In this document: positions 46,472 to 57,363 of the stretch, one piece after another
How the letters are laid out: each line of letters starts with the position of its first letter
Numbering within the stretch: the stretch's first letter is position 1
NCBI GenBank assembly: GCA_003313425.1
Contig: NHZP01000004.1
Location: 1,302,001 to 1,366,000, forward strand
Origin: Pseudopyrenochaeta lycopersici
Lineage: Eukaryota; Ascomycota; Dothideomycetes; Pleosporales; Pseudopyrenochaetaceae
Reading direction: 5' to 3'
DNA length: 64,000 bases
Notes under the pieces: generated by a model
Told to the model about the DNA's origin: nothing
What the model saw: the letters and a program-made list of their open reading frames with translations, nothing else
Database searches by the model: none
Program-made: the position numbers and the translations under genes

Positions 46472-47580
46472 ATGGCTCCGCATCTCCTGCTCGAGCTCCC
46501 TCATGAGCTTCTCGCTCAGATTCTTGCTTTTTTGCCAGTTCGAGTCTTGCTCAAGTTTGCTCAGACCTCACGGTTCGCTCACTCTCTGGCCAACTCAAAT
46601 CTCTATGAACTCAAGCTGGGTATACACCCAATCCGGTCAATCGGCCTCCCTCGTACGTTGGATACGGCAGGATATATAGCGCCCCACCATCGGGCGCCTG
46701 CCGTTGTAGGACATCCTTCAGCTCTACTGTCAAGCGAAGACAACAATCACGCCAGTCCCTCTCCTGAGGATTCTGAACCCCAGGAACCATGTAGGAATGA
46801 TGTTGATGATGGCAAAATTTGGGTTCGGATACCCGATGCCCACACGTATGAGTACTCTACACTATTCAAGTTTAATACTGCCCTTGTTTGCAGTATTCTT
46901 CTTCGTCATGGCAACATGCTACAAACCGTGGATCTGTCGCTTTGGGCTCTGACGGTGCCGATTGCAAATGCGATTGCTCGCTTATCGGCAATACAGACCC
47001 TTTCAATTACGATTGAGGACGATCTCTATGCACGAGCCGTGCCGCGATCATACATAGTTTCGGAGCGCCGCGAGCAACGCGAGGCATGGAATCAGCTTGT
47101 CCAAAATGCAGTTTGGAGGGACCGTCTTCGCGTTTTACGAGTTGGAACCGCAGACTTGACTACCTCACAATTGGCCACTCTTTTACAAGGAAATGGTCGG
47201 TGTCGAGAGCTTTGGTTAAGCGGGTGCGAACATGTGGGAGATGAGCTGTGGGCGTTTTTGGGCGAGGAATGGCAAGGTGGTGCCGCGTTGCGAACTCTTG
47301 TTGTAGGAAACTGTGGCGGTGACTTGAACGAAACGACGATGGAAGCGATTGGAAAGCTCCGCGAGTTACAGGTATGTACAGGATAAGCTAATAGCCCAGC
47401 AACAAAAGGTTTACATGAAAACAGTTTCTAGACCTGCACGACTGCTGTGGATTGGACAGCGTCGTGGACGAACAGTGGAGGCGGAATCTCCAACATATTC
47501 CAAAGGTAATCTTGCCCGACTTTGTTAGCGATGGAAACGGTTTGGCTCTTGAAGTCGATCCTGCGCACGTGATCGGATGA
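46472..47580 (+). CDS. F-box protein with leucine-rich-like region
   Basis: Probable substrate adaptor of an SCF ubiquitin ligase. Exons are 46472-47371 and 47425-47580 (351 aa; 53-nt intron). Residues 4-45 form the F-box: L-L-E-L-P-H-E-L-L-A-Q-I-L-A-F-L-P, L-L-K-F-A-Q-T-S-R-F. An acidic linker follows near 95-115, then irregular leucine-rich repeats (L-Q-T-V-D-L-S-L-W-A-L, C-R-E-L-W-L-S-G-C-E-H-V-G, L-R-T-L-V-V-G-N-C-G-G). The second exon continues this pattern with L-Q-F-L-D-L-H-D-C-C-G-L, supporting the splice. An in-frame ATG at 46421 would add 17 residues; the later start is preferred because the F-box follows at once. The target is unknown. Confidence 0.85.
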
Positions 47581-47890
47581 AGGCACCGCGTCAGAGTAGG
47601 AGTGAAATTCCGCTTTGTATTCGTAGAAAGGACCATCCCCGGGATCGCGACGACAGATGTCGAGGATCGATCATTCCGAATCTGGTCATCTATCTAGTGA
47701 TGGATAGCGAGTGACCAATACCTTGAGGTCTAGGTCAATCATCTCCAGCCCCTGACCATTACATGAGTCTCCACCAAAATCAATTGTCAATTCCTTTGCG
47801 CATGCTCATACGTCGATGCTTTAAGTCATATGTTGCCAATGAATCCAAACTGTGACCTCTAAGGTACAGTTCTCATAACTTAGCGCAGCC
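47581..47890. other. Convergent 3' flanks
   Basis: 310 bp between the F-box gene and the convergent unknown gene. Nothing is seen in it. Confidence 0.5.
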
Positions 47891-49138
47891 TCACATATCC
47901 GCGGTACCATTGACAGCGTACTGACCAGAACGGGTGAGCATGTTCATCTTGGGATTGCCTTGAGCAATATTCTGGACCATGACGTGAGCGTCTTGGCTTG
48001 CTCTAGAACGGAGATAGTTGGTGTACTCAGAGACACGCTGCTCTCTCATCTGCGCCTCTATTTCACCGTGTACTTGGTCTTGACGAGCACGCTCCTGCGC
48101 AATATCCTGCAGAATGCGATCATGGTCTGGGCCTTGGCGATGTACCGAACTCTGGGCATGCTCAAAGTTATTACGTTCAGCCTGATATTGTGCATGCTGT
48201 TGCCATTCCTCTTGATGGCCTGTCTCAATGGACCCCTGCTTGTCAACGTTCTGGACGTCCATTCGCATGCAGTGGTCATCCTGCCTGAAGACCGTCAGCT
48301 CAGCCGGCTCCTGAGAAAATATGACCTTTTTAGAGACTTTAGTCTTAGCTTGTCTCCTTGCGTGCACCGCTTTTCGCTCCGCTTCCTTCTTTTCCAAGTC
48401 CAATATAACGCGATACCTTTGCTCCAACATGATAGCAACCAAAGCTGGAGTCCAATCGATAATCCAACTCAACCCTTTTACCCCATTGTATGTCTTCGGA
48501 TCCCAGAGGTCAGCCAGCATCTTTTGTGCATAATGCTGCTGTAAGTTGTTGTCTTGTACTTGTCGACGAATTTCTTGGTCGCAAGCATCTACAGTCGCGC
48601 GCCGAACCGCGTCGTCGAGTGCTTTACCGTACGCTGGATTATTCAACACTTTCCAATGCTGTGAGAGACTAGCATGCAGGTCAGTAATGGTCGGACCGCC
48701 CATGAAAACAGGTACAGAGACATCGTTGAAGCCATTCTTGGCACGCACGCTGAGCAGGTGGTGTATTTCTTGCATGCGCGCCACGAGTGCATAGTACAGG
48801 TCTTCAAAGTCTGCGAGCGGACGCTGTGCTGCCGGAGCCTCTGTGCGTTCTTTGACTCTCTCCCAGACGTGCTCATCGGTAAGAAGCTCAGGGGGAAGCG
48901 CACTTGGGCCGAGGAGCCCATCATGTAGCCGATTATGCAGAGTACGGAGGCTGGGGCTATATGGGTCTTTACCTGGCTCTCCCAGGATATTAGTGTGTTC
49001 GATAAGAGAAATCAGGTAGCTGCTAAGTGGAAGGAGAATGCTGATGATATAGTTTCTCGGATACGACTCCGAGGCAGCTTCAACAGCGGCTTGGTTGAGG
49101 GCCGTAGAGAATGGTTCAAGAAGCACACTAGGAGCCAT
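47891..49138 (-). CDS. Hypothetical protein with C-terminal coiled coil
   Basis: Single exon, 415 aa from the ATG at 49138; the frame stays open upstream to 49276. The N-terminal two-thirds are helical and mixed in composition (S-S-Y-L-I-S-L-I-E-H-T, L-A-D-F-E-D-L-Y-Y-A-L-V-A-R-M), without a domain that I recognise. From about residue 255 it becomes a charged helix (L-D-L-E-K-K-E-A-E-R-K-A-V-H-A-R-R-Q-A), then a Q/E/H-rich coiled coil. The length and lack of stops over 1.2 kb argue for a real gene, but I cannot give a function. Confidence 0.7.
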   Translation of the reverse strand: MAPSVLLEPFSTALNQAAVEAASESYPRNYIISILLPLSSYLISLIEHTNILGEPGKDPYSPSLRTLHNRLHDGLLGPSALPPELLTDEHVWERVKERTEAPAAQRPLADFEDLYYALVARMQEIHHLLSVRAKNGFNDVSVPVFMGGPTITDLHASLSQHWKVLNNPAYGKALDDAVRRATVDACDQEIRRQVQDNNLQQHYAQKMLADLWDPKTYNGVKGLSWIIDWTPALVAIMLEQRYRVILDLEKKEAERKAVHARRQAKTKVSKKVIFSQEPAELTVFRQDDHCMRMDVQNVDKQGSIETGHQEEWQQHAQYQAERNNFEHAQSSVHRQGPDHDRILQDIAQERARQDQVHGEIEAQMREQRVSEYTNYLRSRASQDAHVMVQNIAQGNPKMNMLTRSGQYAVNGTADM

Positions 49139-49773
49139 GATGAGCAGAGTCTCAAGACTTGGTTCGATAGGAATTTTTAGGCGATTTGCTTGAGGAAGCT
49201 CAGAATTGTCGGGTAGCAGACAGTGTATCTGAGGCGGTCCTTTGACAGTTGGACAGATACTCGAGATATGCCTCAAGGACTCAAAAGAGGCTGTGTAAAT
49301 TTAGGAGAAATTGAGAAATTTAACAAGGGATTCGGCGATGCTAGGGACACCCGGAAAGCCAGGTGTACGAGTGTCCCTTCTATTGTCGAGGTTATTGTTG
49401 TTGTTATGCAATGGAAACAATAGGGTGGAGGTGATTGAGGTGGCTCAAAGATTTGTTTATGGGCGACTATAGAAGATTCTTGATACTAAGTGTACCGTTG
49501 CCCTGGATACGTCAGGAAAAATTTCTCGCCATGGCCGGTTGTGGAGGTGGCGAGTTACAACTGAGAGTGAAAACGAGTATGCTGAATGTAACTTGCTATG
49601 TCACAGAGCTTTAGTGATAGGTGCCTTCTACATATTAATTTGCGGTTCAGAGGTCCCCGATTTCAGCAAGTAGGCGCAACTGATAATTAATATCACTATG
49701 AATACTTTCGGGCTCCAGCATTACTAGTTTCCGACAATACACTGCCCTTCACCTTTGTACTAGCTCACATCTA
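49139..49773. promoter_or_regulatory. Upstream region of the hypothetical gene, 3' flank of monooxygenase gene
   Basis: About 635 bp, AT-rich in places. A direct pair of near-identical short words occurs at 49340-49375 (GGACACCCGGAAAGCC and CCAGGTGTACGAGTGTCCC as an inverted repeat around GTGTCC/GGACAC). No gene is seen. Confidence 0.35.
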
Positions 49774-51721
49774 TTATGCTCTCAGGCTCTTCAGGAATGC
49801 CTTCATATCGAACTCTCTCAATCTTGTAGGCAGCTCACGCCGGATCCAATCCTGTCCCAGAAAGACTCCACTTCCTAATACGCTCGCTGTCGCCAACAAT
49901 ATCAGCGTCTTGCCCCGACCTGGCTTGACTTCGCTGTCCGTTCTCTCGTCCCGATATACGAAGTCGTCTTTTCTCCAGAACACGCTCCTGAACCAATATA
50001 GAAACTGCCAGTCAGGGTACATCACTACGGAAAAGTCAGGAATTATCTCGCTTGTGCTTCAAATATTGATGCTTACTATTGTTCATGCCAGTCTTAGGAT
50101 CGATAGCCCAATTCACACATCCCGAAGCCCAGACTAGCTTTTTAGCCTCACGCTGCGTCCAGAGTGAGTCGGCAAGGGCGGCTTCGGGTTTAACCTCAAT
50201 GGTTGTTGGCGATGGAGCAAGGAACTGCGGGACGAAAGAGCGTGCACGGTAGGATGGAAGGGATTCGAGGACCGGTGCGAGTAGTCGCAGTGTGAAGTTG
50301 ATTTGACACTCAACAGTGTAGATGACAGAAAGATGGCCCGTCACCGTATTTGGCCCCATCATGACGAAAAAATTAGGGAAATGGGGAACGACAGTGCCAA
50401 AGTACGCTTGTGCGACGCCTTGGGATGTACTATTCCACTGCGACTCTGATCAGTACACAACATCTAGTGATTAAATACAGAAATGAACTCACGTATTTGT
50501 TGAGACTCAGGCCCTCGCGACCAACAATCTCCATTGGAGAAAGCATCTGCTGAGTCGCAAAGCCGATTGCAAGCACGATTGCATCGGCCCTCACCTCACG
50601 CCCTGATCTTGTTACGACGCTAGTTTCGGTAACCTTTTCCACAGGGTCATCTGCTACTAAGTCGACATTCTCCCTCCACAAAGTCTTGAGATAATCGGTG
50701 TCCAAGACTTTCCTCTTACAACCAATTTCAGTCTTTGGTATCAGTGTTTTCCAGTACCTAGGCGGCGCCATCCGCTTCACATACTCTTCATTCTCTTTTG
50801 CCAGATCCTGGCGGATAGGTCGACCCGACTCAATACCGAAACCCCTCCAATCACGTTCCATTTCATAGTAATACTTGGCCCGGTAAAGGCGCATAGCGAG
50901 CGGAACGTATCGCATGATGGCCTTGAAGAATTCTGAGTAGTATGGGTTTTGCCGCTCAGACAGATACTGTGCCTGCCTAGCGAACTGTGTGATCTTCTTC
51001 ACTGGGTTTGGTTCATTTGCCATGATTGGAACAAATTGCGTTGCTGAACAACCGTTTCCTGGAATTTGGTCAGTGGCGTGCCAAAGAACAGATAAAATAT
51101 GCAGGATTTACAACATACCAAGTACAACGACCTCCTTGTCGCTCCAGTCAAAACTATGATCCCATTGCGCAGAGTGGAACATTTTGCCCTTGAACGTGTC
51201 CACGCCAGGGAGGTCACATGTCTTTGGCACAGATAACGAGCCAACACCAGATATTAGGATCTTGGCTCTTCTAATAATGTGATTCTTGCTCTTCAAATCT
51301 AAGATAGTGACCTTCCATACTTTGTCGAGATCATCCCACTCAGCTTTTTCAACAATGGAATGAAAGCGGACATTCTCGACGACACGATATTGCTTAGCTA
51401 CAGAGCGGAAGTAAGCCTGGATTTCAGGCCGCATCGAATATTTGCGACTCCAATCGGGGTTCAGGGCGAAGCTGTATGAGTAGAAATGCGACGCGACCTA
51501 GATACCATTAGCCTTGATGATCCTCCGGCATCTCAAATCACTAGGTTACTCACATCGCACCCACAGCCAGGATAAGTATTTGCCAACCACGTTCCGCCGA
51601 CATCTTCACTCTTCTCAACAAGCTCGAAGTTTCTTATGCCATATTGTCTAATGATCTGTACAGCGAGACCGAGACCGGACATGCCGGCCCCAATTATGAG
51701 GACTTCTGTGTCAAACGACAT
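49774..51721 (-). CDS. FAD-dependent monooxygenase, Baeyer-Villiger type
   Basis: NAD(P)H- and FAD-dependent oxygenase of the FMO/BVMO group. Exons are 51721-51554, 51497-51119, 51058-50493, 50437-50077 and 50024-49774 (574 aa; introns 52-60 nt). Motifs: FAD Rossmann I-G-A-G-M-S-G at residues 10-16, V-G-G-T-W and Y-P-G-C-G-C-D-V, the fingerprint F-x-G-x-x-x-H-x-x-x-W-D at about 158 (W-D marks Baeyer-Villiger enzymes rather than true FMOs), the NADPH loop V-L-G-N-G-C-S-A-T-Q, and A-D-A-I-V-L-A-I-G-F-A-T. A hydrophobic segment near the C-terminus (L-I-L-L-A-T-A-S-V-L-G-S-G-V-F-L) suggests membrane attachment. All cofactor motifs are intact. The substrate is unknown and no biosynthetic cluster surrounds the gene. 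Confidence 0.93.
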
Positions 51722-52441
51722 ATCGGAAAATCACACGGTGAGCTGGGTCAGGGTATGCGAACTCTAGAAAGGTAGAAACGCAGGTATAAACACAAATTGA
51801 AGGCTGAAGGACATGAAAATTGAACAAAGCAGACTACTTGTACTTATACTGCGCCATTGCTCGCTAGATCTCTCGTCGCGCTGCCCATCCCCATAGGTTC
51901 TAACGATTTACCAGTGGGTCCCATGTCTATTCCGGTCTTCGTTGACCTTCATGAAGCATAGTCGAGACCGACTTCGCGAACATTTGTGCGATGTCGTTGA
52001 GCTGTTGACCCACCGTGGCAGGTCTGCCGAACTCAGACGAGGAAGGTGAAGCGAGCGACCAATGAGAGAGTCTTTCGTCGACATATACTCCGTGGGGACC
52101 CCACATTTGCACACGCGTGTAACTTTGCTCGTCACGATCCGGGTACATTGAATGCGGTATTCCGGGCCCAGAGTGTAGACGACGATGAACCTCAGTGTGT
52201 TGGACAAAGGTAGTTTACAGAGGGCAAAAAGAGCGATGACATCATCAGCCTGCTCTCGTGTCTTCCCCAACCAGGCCTCACGAGTTCCTACAGCTCCTGA
52301 CTAGCGCGAATGTGATTATGGGAAACACCATAGTCGAGGAGCGTTTTGCCATAGCTGTAGTGGGTATCTCGCAGGTATGACTACCTGTTTAGCAGTGGTC
52401 AGATTTACCCGATCCCACCGCACGTAATCAACCCAGTGGCA
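51722..52441. promoter_or_regulatory. Divergent upstream region with coding-like remnants
   Basis: 720 bp between the divergent monooxygenase and phosphoesterase-like genes. On the minus strand at about 51927-52400 three frames in succession read protein-like text: Y-G-K-T-L-L-D-Y-G-V-S near 52350, then E-A-W-L-G-K-T-R-E-Q-A-D-D near 52250, then Q-M-W-G-P-H-G-V-Y-V-D-E-R near 52090, ending at 51927. A 50-nt GT..AG segment could join the last two in phase. This may be a decayed or multi-exon gene, or chance. Confidence 0.25.
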
Positions 52442-53698
52442 ATGGACCTTCCTTCAAGCCTTTCGCGAGACATATCGCCCCCACGCCTTATAAAACGAAG
52501 GAAGAAATCCGGGACTACGACACGAAACAGCAATTCCGATCTTGAACCATACATCGAGCCCACACTCGCTGCCGTGGAAGCTGGGAAGGCCAAGATTGAC
52601 CATCACCTCACATATTTCAAGAACCATCTGGCAACCGCGTCCCGAGAAACATCACCAGATGTCCCAAGGATTCCTATCAACTCATTCGTAGATCTTTATA
52701 AAAGCAATCAACACGAACATGGCCACCATTTTGTCATTCATCAGCACAACCACCCTAGAGCCGGCGTGCATTACGACTTGCGCCTTCAATTCTCGTCAAC
52801 GAGCTCCATATCCTTTGCAGTTCCTAAAGGTCTACCAGGGAATCCAAACTCTAAGAGTATAGGCCGAATGGCCATCGAAACGCGAGTTCATTGTCTGTGG
52901 AACCACTTGATCGAATCGGCATCAAGAAAAACAGGGTCGCTATTAATTTGGGATACTGGGACCTATGAATTGCTACCGCGGAAAAAGGAAGGTGGAACCA
53001 GAAGGTTGACACCAAGCCCGCAGACTACAGACGATGACAACGATGGGTCTGAACCTGACATTGAAGGAAGATATGAGGGAGGAAGAAGGGAAGATCAAAG
53101 GCATGAGAACGAGAAACTCATCTCTGCATTTCAAACACGCTACATGCGTTTACGCCTCCACGGCACGAGGCTGCCAAAGGACTACACTGTCATCCTTCGT
53201 TTGCCGTCAAATGAAATCACCAAACGACCACCTGCACGGCGAAAACCCCAGCAAAAGGCGCGACACACACATCAGGCTCAATCAAAAGGAAACATTAGTA
53301 CAAAAAGCGAGAGCGAGAGCGAAGCGGGCGGTGATGTTCAGGAACAGGAACAGGATCCAGATGGGACCCTGAATACCGACTCCGAGGAAGACTTTCAAAC
53401 ACGCGAGGAGAATGCCTACCCCGGCTCCACAAATGACATCGGCTCGGTCCACCAAAGACATTGGTTCCTACAACTAGACCGCCAGAACAGTGGATTCGTC
53501 CTGGATAACTCAAATGTCTCGCAAGGCAAGAAGCAGTGGAAACGCGGGCCCGATGGAATGGGCTTTGAAGCCTTCTTTGTGCGAGGAAGGGATCATGAGA
53601 GAAGTGTAGTTACGGGACGGGTAGCGCGGAACGTCGAGACGGATGAGGGTGTTGAGGGGTTTGTGGGGCGGGGAGGGTGGACGGGTATAGAGCATTGA
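52442..53698 (+). CDS. LigD-type 3'-phosphoesterase domain protein
   Basis: Intronless, 418 aa. Related to the phosphoesterase module of bacterial DNA ligase D, which trims 3' ends during break repair; whether the fungal proteins share the activity is not something I can state. Residues ~90-145 carry the module core: H-H-F-V-I-H-Q-H-N-H-P, then V-H-Y-D-L-R-L-Q with the metal-binding H, D and R positions, and F-A-V-P-K-G-L-P-G-N-P. M-A-I-E-T-R-V-H-C-L-W follows, and G-S-L-L-I-W-D-T-G-T-Y-E-L-L closes the barrel. A long charged insert (about 190-330; R-, K-, E- and Q-rich) splits off the last strand, where H-W-F-L-Q-L-D-R and G-F-E-A-F-F-V lie. There is no ligase or polymerase domain. The basic patches would suit a nuclear location. 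Confidence 0.85.
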   Translation: MDLPSSLSRDISPPRLIKRRKKSGTTTRNSNSDLEPYIEPTLAAVEAGKAKIDHHLTYFKNHLATASRETSPDVPRIPINSFVDLYKSNQHEHGHHFVIHQHNHPRAGVHYDLRLQFSSTSSISFAVPKGLPGNPNSKSIGRMAIETRVHCLWNHLIESASRKTGSLLIWDTGTYELLPRKKEGGTRRLTPSPQTTDDDNDGSEPDIEGRYEGGRREDQRHENEKLISAFQTRYMRLRLHGTRLPKDYTVILRLPSNEITKRPPARRKPQQKARHTHQAQSKGNISTKSESESEAGGDVQEQEQDPDGTLNTDSEEDFQTREENAYPGSTNDIGSVHQRHWFLQLDRQNSGFVLDNSNVSQGKKQWKRGPDGMGFEAFFVRGRDHERSVVTGRVARNVETDEGVEGFVGRGGWTGIEH

Positions 53699-56600
53699 AG
53701 GGGCAGGTCGGGAACGGCCGCTCGGGGCTAGGAGCAAGGCATACCCAACACTAAAACTAGGTAAGGGAGCGGGTCATGTACCCGACTAAACTTGTGGCTG
53801 GCTTGCAGGGGCATCACGATGTCAAAATTGTATTGCTACCCAATATGACCCTATATTATAAATGGAAATGTCGAAGTGGATGGACTGGACTAATCGGGAT
53901 CTCGATGATGCTTTCTGATGGAGAGTCGGCAATTGATCAAAGTGACATATTCGCATAACAAGCTAAAGTGTGGTCGGAGGTTGTGCCCGAAGGCGTCATG
54001 ATTGGCTCAGAATCTGTAAATCAAGCTCGAGCTGTTGGTTGTCCACACCAGCGGCATGGAAATGAGCGACACGGCTAAATCGTATGCCACATTCCCCCCC
54101 TGCAGAAGCGCAATGTGATGGGTTGTCATCGGGGTTTGCGGTTTGCGCATTGGCGAGGCACTTTCCCATGTGGTTCAAAATACAGGTTTTCTCGTGGACC
54201 AGGAGTCCCTCCTCGGAGGCCAGATGCTCTTGCCCAACGCTCGCGCTCTAGCTGAAGCTCGTAGTTCCCTGCATCCAAAAGAGGCATCGCGGCATAGCAG
54301 CCACCGGCGATCATTGGCGAAAAGCTAAACGCTCCGAATGCATACACATGCAAGCGACTGGTCCCGAGCGAGTTCTGGGATGAGCCCAACGTCCTATAAC
54401 TAGTGGCGACGGTTTGGCGTATGGATCAGCTGTGTCTACCATGGCCTTGGTGAATCTAAGCGAGAGTTTAATTCTTCGGATGGTTTTGCTTTTGTGCATC
54501 CTCCTTCCTGCGATCAGCTTCAGGGTATCAATGTGCGGCAAATAAATGAGATAACAAAGTTTTAAAAAGGCTGTGGGGTTGCAGTAATAGCAAGGTGGAC
54601 TAATGGGCCAATCGGTTTATGTGGCTGCGATCTGCTCAACTTCTTGTGGTCCGAATGATCAATATCTGCTTCGCAAATCATGCACATCATTCAGCCATTT
54701 TTGAATGCATTGGCTCTGGAGACGGCAAATAGACAGGCTTAGCTCGTAGCGTCACTTTTGCACACTCGCTTCTAGTCTCTGACTCGTGGGGCATATAGGA
54801 GGATTAGGTTCGGTACCACATAACATGGCGAAACCGGGGTTCGTATTCGCGATCGAGAAGCCGGTGAGCTTGCATAGACTGTATAGCATTTATCGCGGTT
54901 AGGTTCCCGAATTCTACTGGGGGCGTCCGTCAGTCGGGCTAGTCGGGCAGCATGGCTCAAGAAAGATAAGGGGCCAAGTGAAGGATTTAGACGCCTTGGT
55001 GTCTAAATTTTTGGAAGAATAAGAATAGCAAAATGAAGAAATGGTGACGAGCGTAGTCGGCATGTAGTTAACTGTGGAATGTGAGAGGTGCGATAAGGTC
55101 GAGGCGGAAATATGAGCCGGAGCGAAAGGGGAATCGCTCTCAAGGATAACCCATGCTGGAGGGAAAAGCCATGGGTAGCAAGACGCCGTCGCGGGAGGCA
55201 TTGTTAGATCGTCGGGCCACGATCTCAGCTGTGAGGCATATGTTCAACATCGTGCTCGGCGAATCATAGTGGTGGTGACAATTCACCGCCATGTGCCTAG
55301 TCATCATTGATTAGTTCTTTGAGGTATGGTTGGAAATTTAGGTCCGTTGTACTTGTAGTCGTCAGGAAGTTGCCGGTCCGTATTGACAACAACAACGATG
55401 CTGTGGGATTTTCATGACATGACGCATGACCAGCACACAAATGAAGTAAGGAACAACCCCCCCCCCCCCACATAAGCCGAGAAAGGCTGAGAAATCCAAT
55501 GCCGCAATTTCCACAAACATGCTTGTGCTATGTGCAGGCGGGGAAGACTCGGATCGAAAGATATCATGCTATCGGCGCGGAAGCGGCAGGGTACCAGCGA
55601 TGTGGAAACGACCGTGCTACAAAACTCTGGGCAATCCGCACGTTAGCGTTTAGCTTGTAGACGAAAGGAGAAGAGCGCATTCCGCATGGGGAGGTTGTAA
55701 GACTACTGGTGTGTCACGAAGGATTCCGACAAGTGTTAGAAACAAAATATTACTTTGTGCAAGAACCGTAAGAGCCCGCCGAACCAATCATCTGATGGGA
55801 GCTGGAAGTTCTGTTCACCATTCTATCCCAAATGAATGTAGCCCATAGAAGCGTTACGCGCACAGAATTGCTTTCTGTACTCTGCTACTCTACTCGCAGC
55901 GTCATAGTGACGATACTCATCTTCGCTTTCATGTAGTGTAGCCTCATCCTTTGCCTGCTAGCGGCTCCCGGAAATATGTCTCCGAGCCCATAGAATTTGA
56001 ATTGGGTCGTGGGGAACATTGTTAGAGGATGACTGTGTTGTACGGAACAGATGGCTGCATGAGATGCCGTTTTGTGCACCAAGGCAGGAATGCGGCTGAT
56101 TAAATCGTGAGGTATATGCTTTTGCGAGTATTTCGATAAGTCAAGAGCAATGATGCATGGTTTTCGTTAGGGTAACGCAGCCTCTAATCAAATTACATTG
56201 AATTCTTGAAACCTTTGACAAATCATGTGGAAATCCATCGTGTCACTCCCTACAGATGCAAGATTTTTGTCCTGAGAACGCTTGAGGCTCGTGTAACACA
56301 ACATTATAGTCAATGCACCAATTGACGGATGCAAACATGAACATATCTGAAGAAGGATGGAATTATATGTTGAGTGGGTACAGCGGGAGCTCGTGGCTCG
56401 TGTAAGGGAGGAGATAGGTTCAAGGAGGTAGTCCTTTGTAGGAGTGGTGGGATAGTCGTTCAACTTCCCACCTGGCTAGGTGCGCATAGTTGTTCGCTGG
56501 TAGTAATCTGATACAGTGGTCTTACATTCGTCTCGGGAGACGGATGGTACAATTCCGCGTGCGGGATTGCTTGCGGCTCGATAGTCGATCGTAATATGCG

Positions 56601-56803
56601 TAAATTTCGAGGGAGGATTGAGATACCCATGTCCATTGTCGAGGCCGCAGGGAAACGCTTGGGCGGATGACCAAGCTGGAGGTACGCTTGTATGACTCGT
56701 AGCCGAGGAATAGAGCGCACTGTAGACTGTTCGTGCTGGTGCAGATGGGATCGAAGAGCTTTGTGGGGGCGTCCTTAACCCTGAAGGCAGTCCCGCCAAT
56801 GTA
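53699..56803. other. Gene-poor interval
   Basis: About 3.1 kb without a confident gene. Frames at 54126-54389, 54914-55201 and 56188-56463 show no domain. A possible 3' exon of the next gene lies at 56726-56476. No transposon remnant was recognised. Confidence 0.4.
55457..55469. repeat. Homopolymer run of 13 C
   Basis: An uninterrupted run of thirteen cytosines in non-coding DNA. Such runs are prone to length errors in sequencing and to slippage; no function is implied. Confidence 0.8.
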
Positions 56804-57363
56804 CTAGACACCATCTGAGAAGATGGGCTTCTTGACGTCGATGTTCATCTTCACGTCCTTGACATCCCCGTTGCGTGAAGGCCTGTGGACCTCCACGCTG
56901 GGAAAATTGATCAGCTGGCTCTCCAGCATTTGGATAGTTTCGGCGTAGGCCTTGGACGGAACCGCTTCCGGTTCCACGAGCAAAGACGCAGGATCGAACG
57001 AAACTGGCCTCAAAGTGGCGAGGTCTTTTCGATTTTCGACAAAATAGTCACCGTCTCTCATGGTGTTCGGATTTTCGACTGGCTGCATACCGGCATCTGA
57101 GAACTTTTCGGCCAGAATCTTGCGCAGTACCCGCTCGACCTGTTCATCTGTAGGGCCCGCCCAGGCCTGTCGCTCTTCCAGATACATGATACGCTCGTGT
57201 AGCGCACGAAAACATAACTCGGTTCTATGCATGAATTCGCTGCTACGGACTGTCAACAAAACGCTAAGTTGGCACTTGAGCTGCTGAAAAGAACGTACTA
57301 CCAAGCTGCGATCCGCTCGAAGGACCGGTTGATATTCTGCAGTTGGAATGACCAGGACATCAT
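56804..57363 (-). CDS. Hypothetical coiled-coil protein
   Basis: Likely start M-M-S-W-S-F-Q-L-Q-N-I-N-R-S-F-E at 57363. The first exon ends near 57302, a short intron (about 38 nt, GT..AG) follows, and the second exon is 57263-56804, for about 173 aa. The second exon reads as a helical, coiled-coil-prone protein (H-R-T-E-L-C-F-R-A-L-H-E-R-I-M-Y-L-E-E-R-Q) followed by V-E-R-V-L-R-K-I-L-A-E-K-F and a charged C-terminus. The intron is unusually small and the 5' end is uncertain. A GT..AG intron at 56811-56727 would splice in phase into a further open stretch (56726-56476), lengthening the protein. No family is recognised. Confidence 0.45.

Noticed and set aside
49774..53698. Monooxygenase and neighbour as part of a secondary metabolite cluster
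   Set aside because: No PKS, NRPS, terpene synthase or other tailoring enzyme lies nearby.
53699..56803. Gene-poor stretch as a transposon relic
   Set aside because: No transposase or reverse-transcriptase motif, terminal repeats or target duplications were seen by eye.
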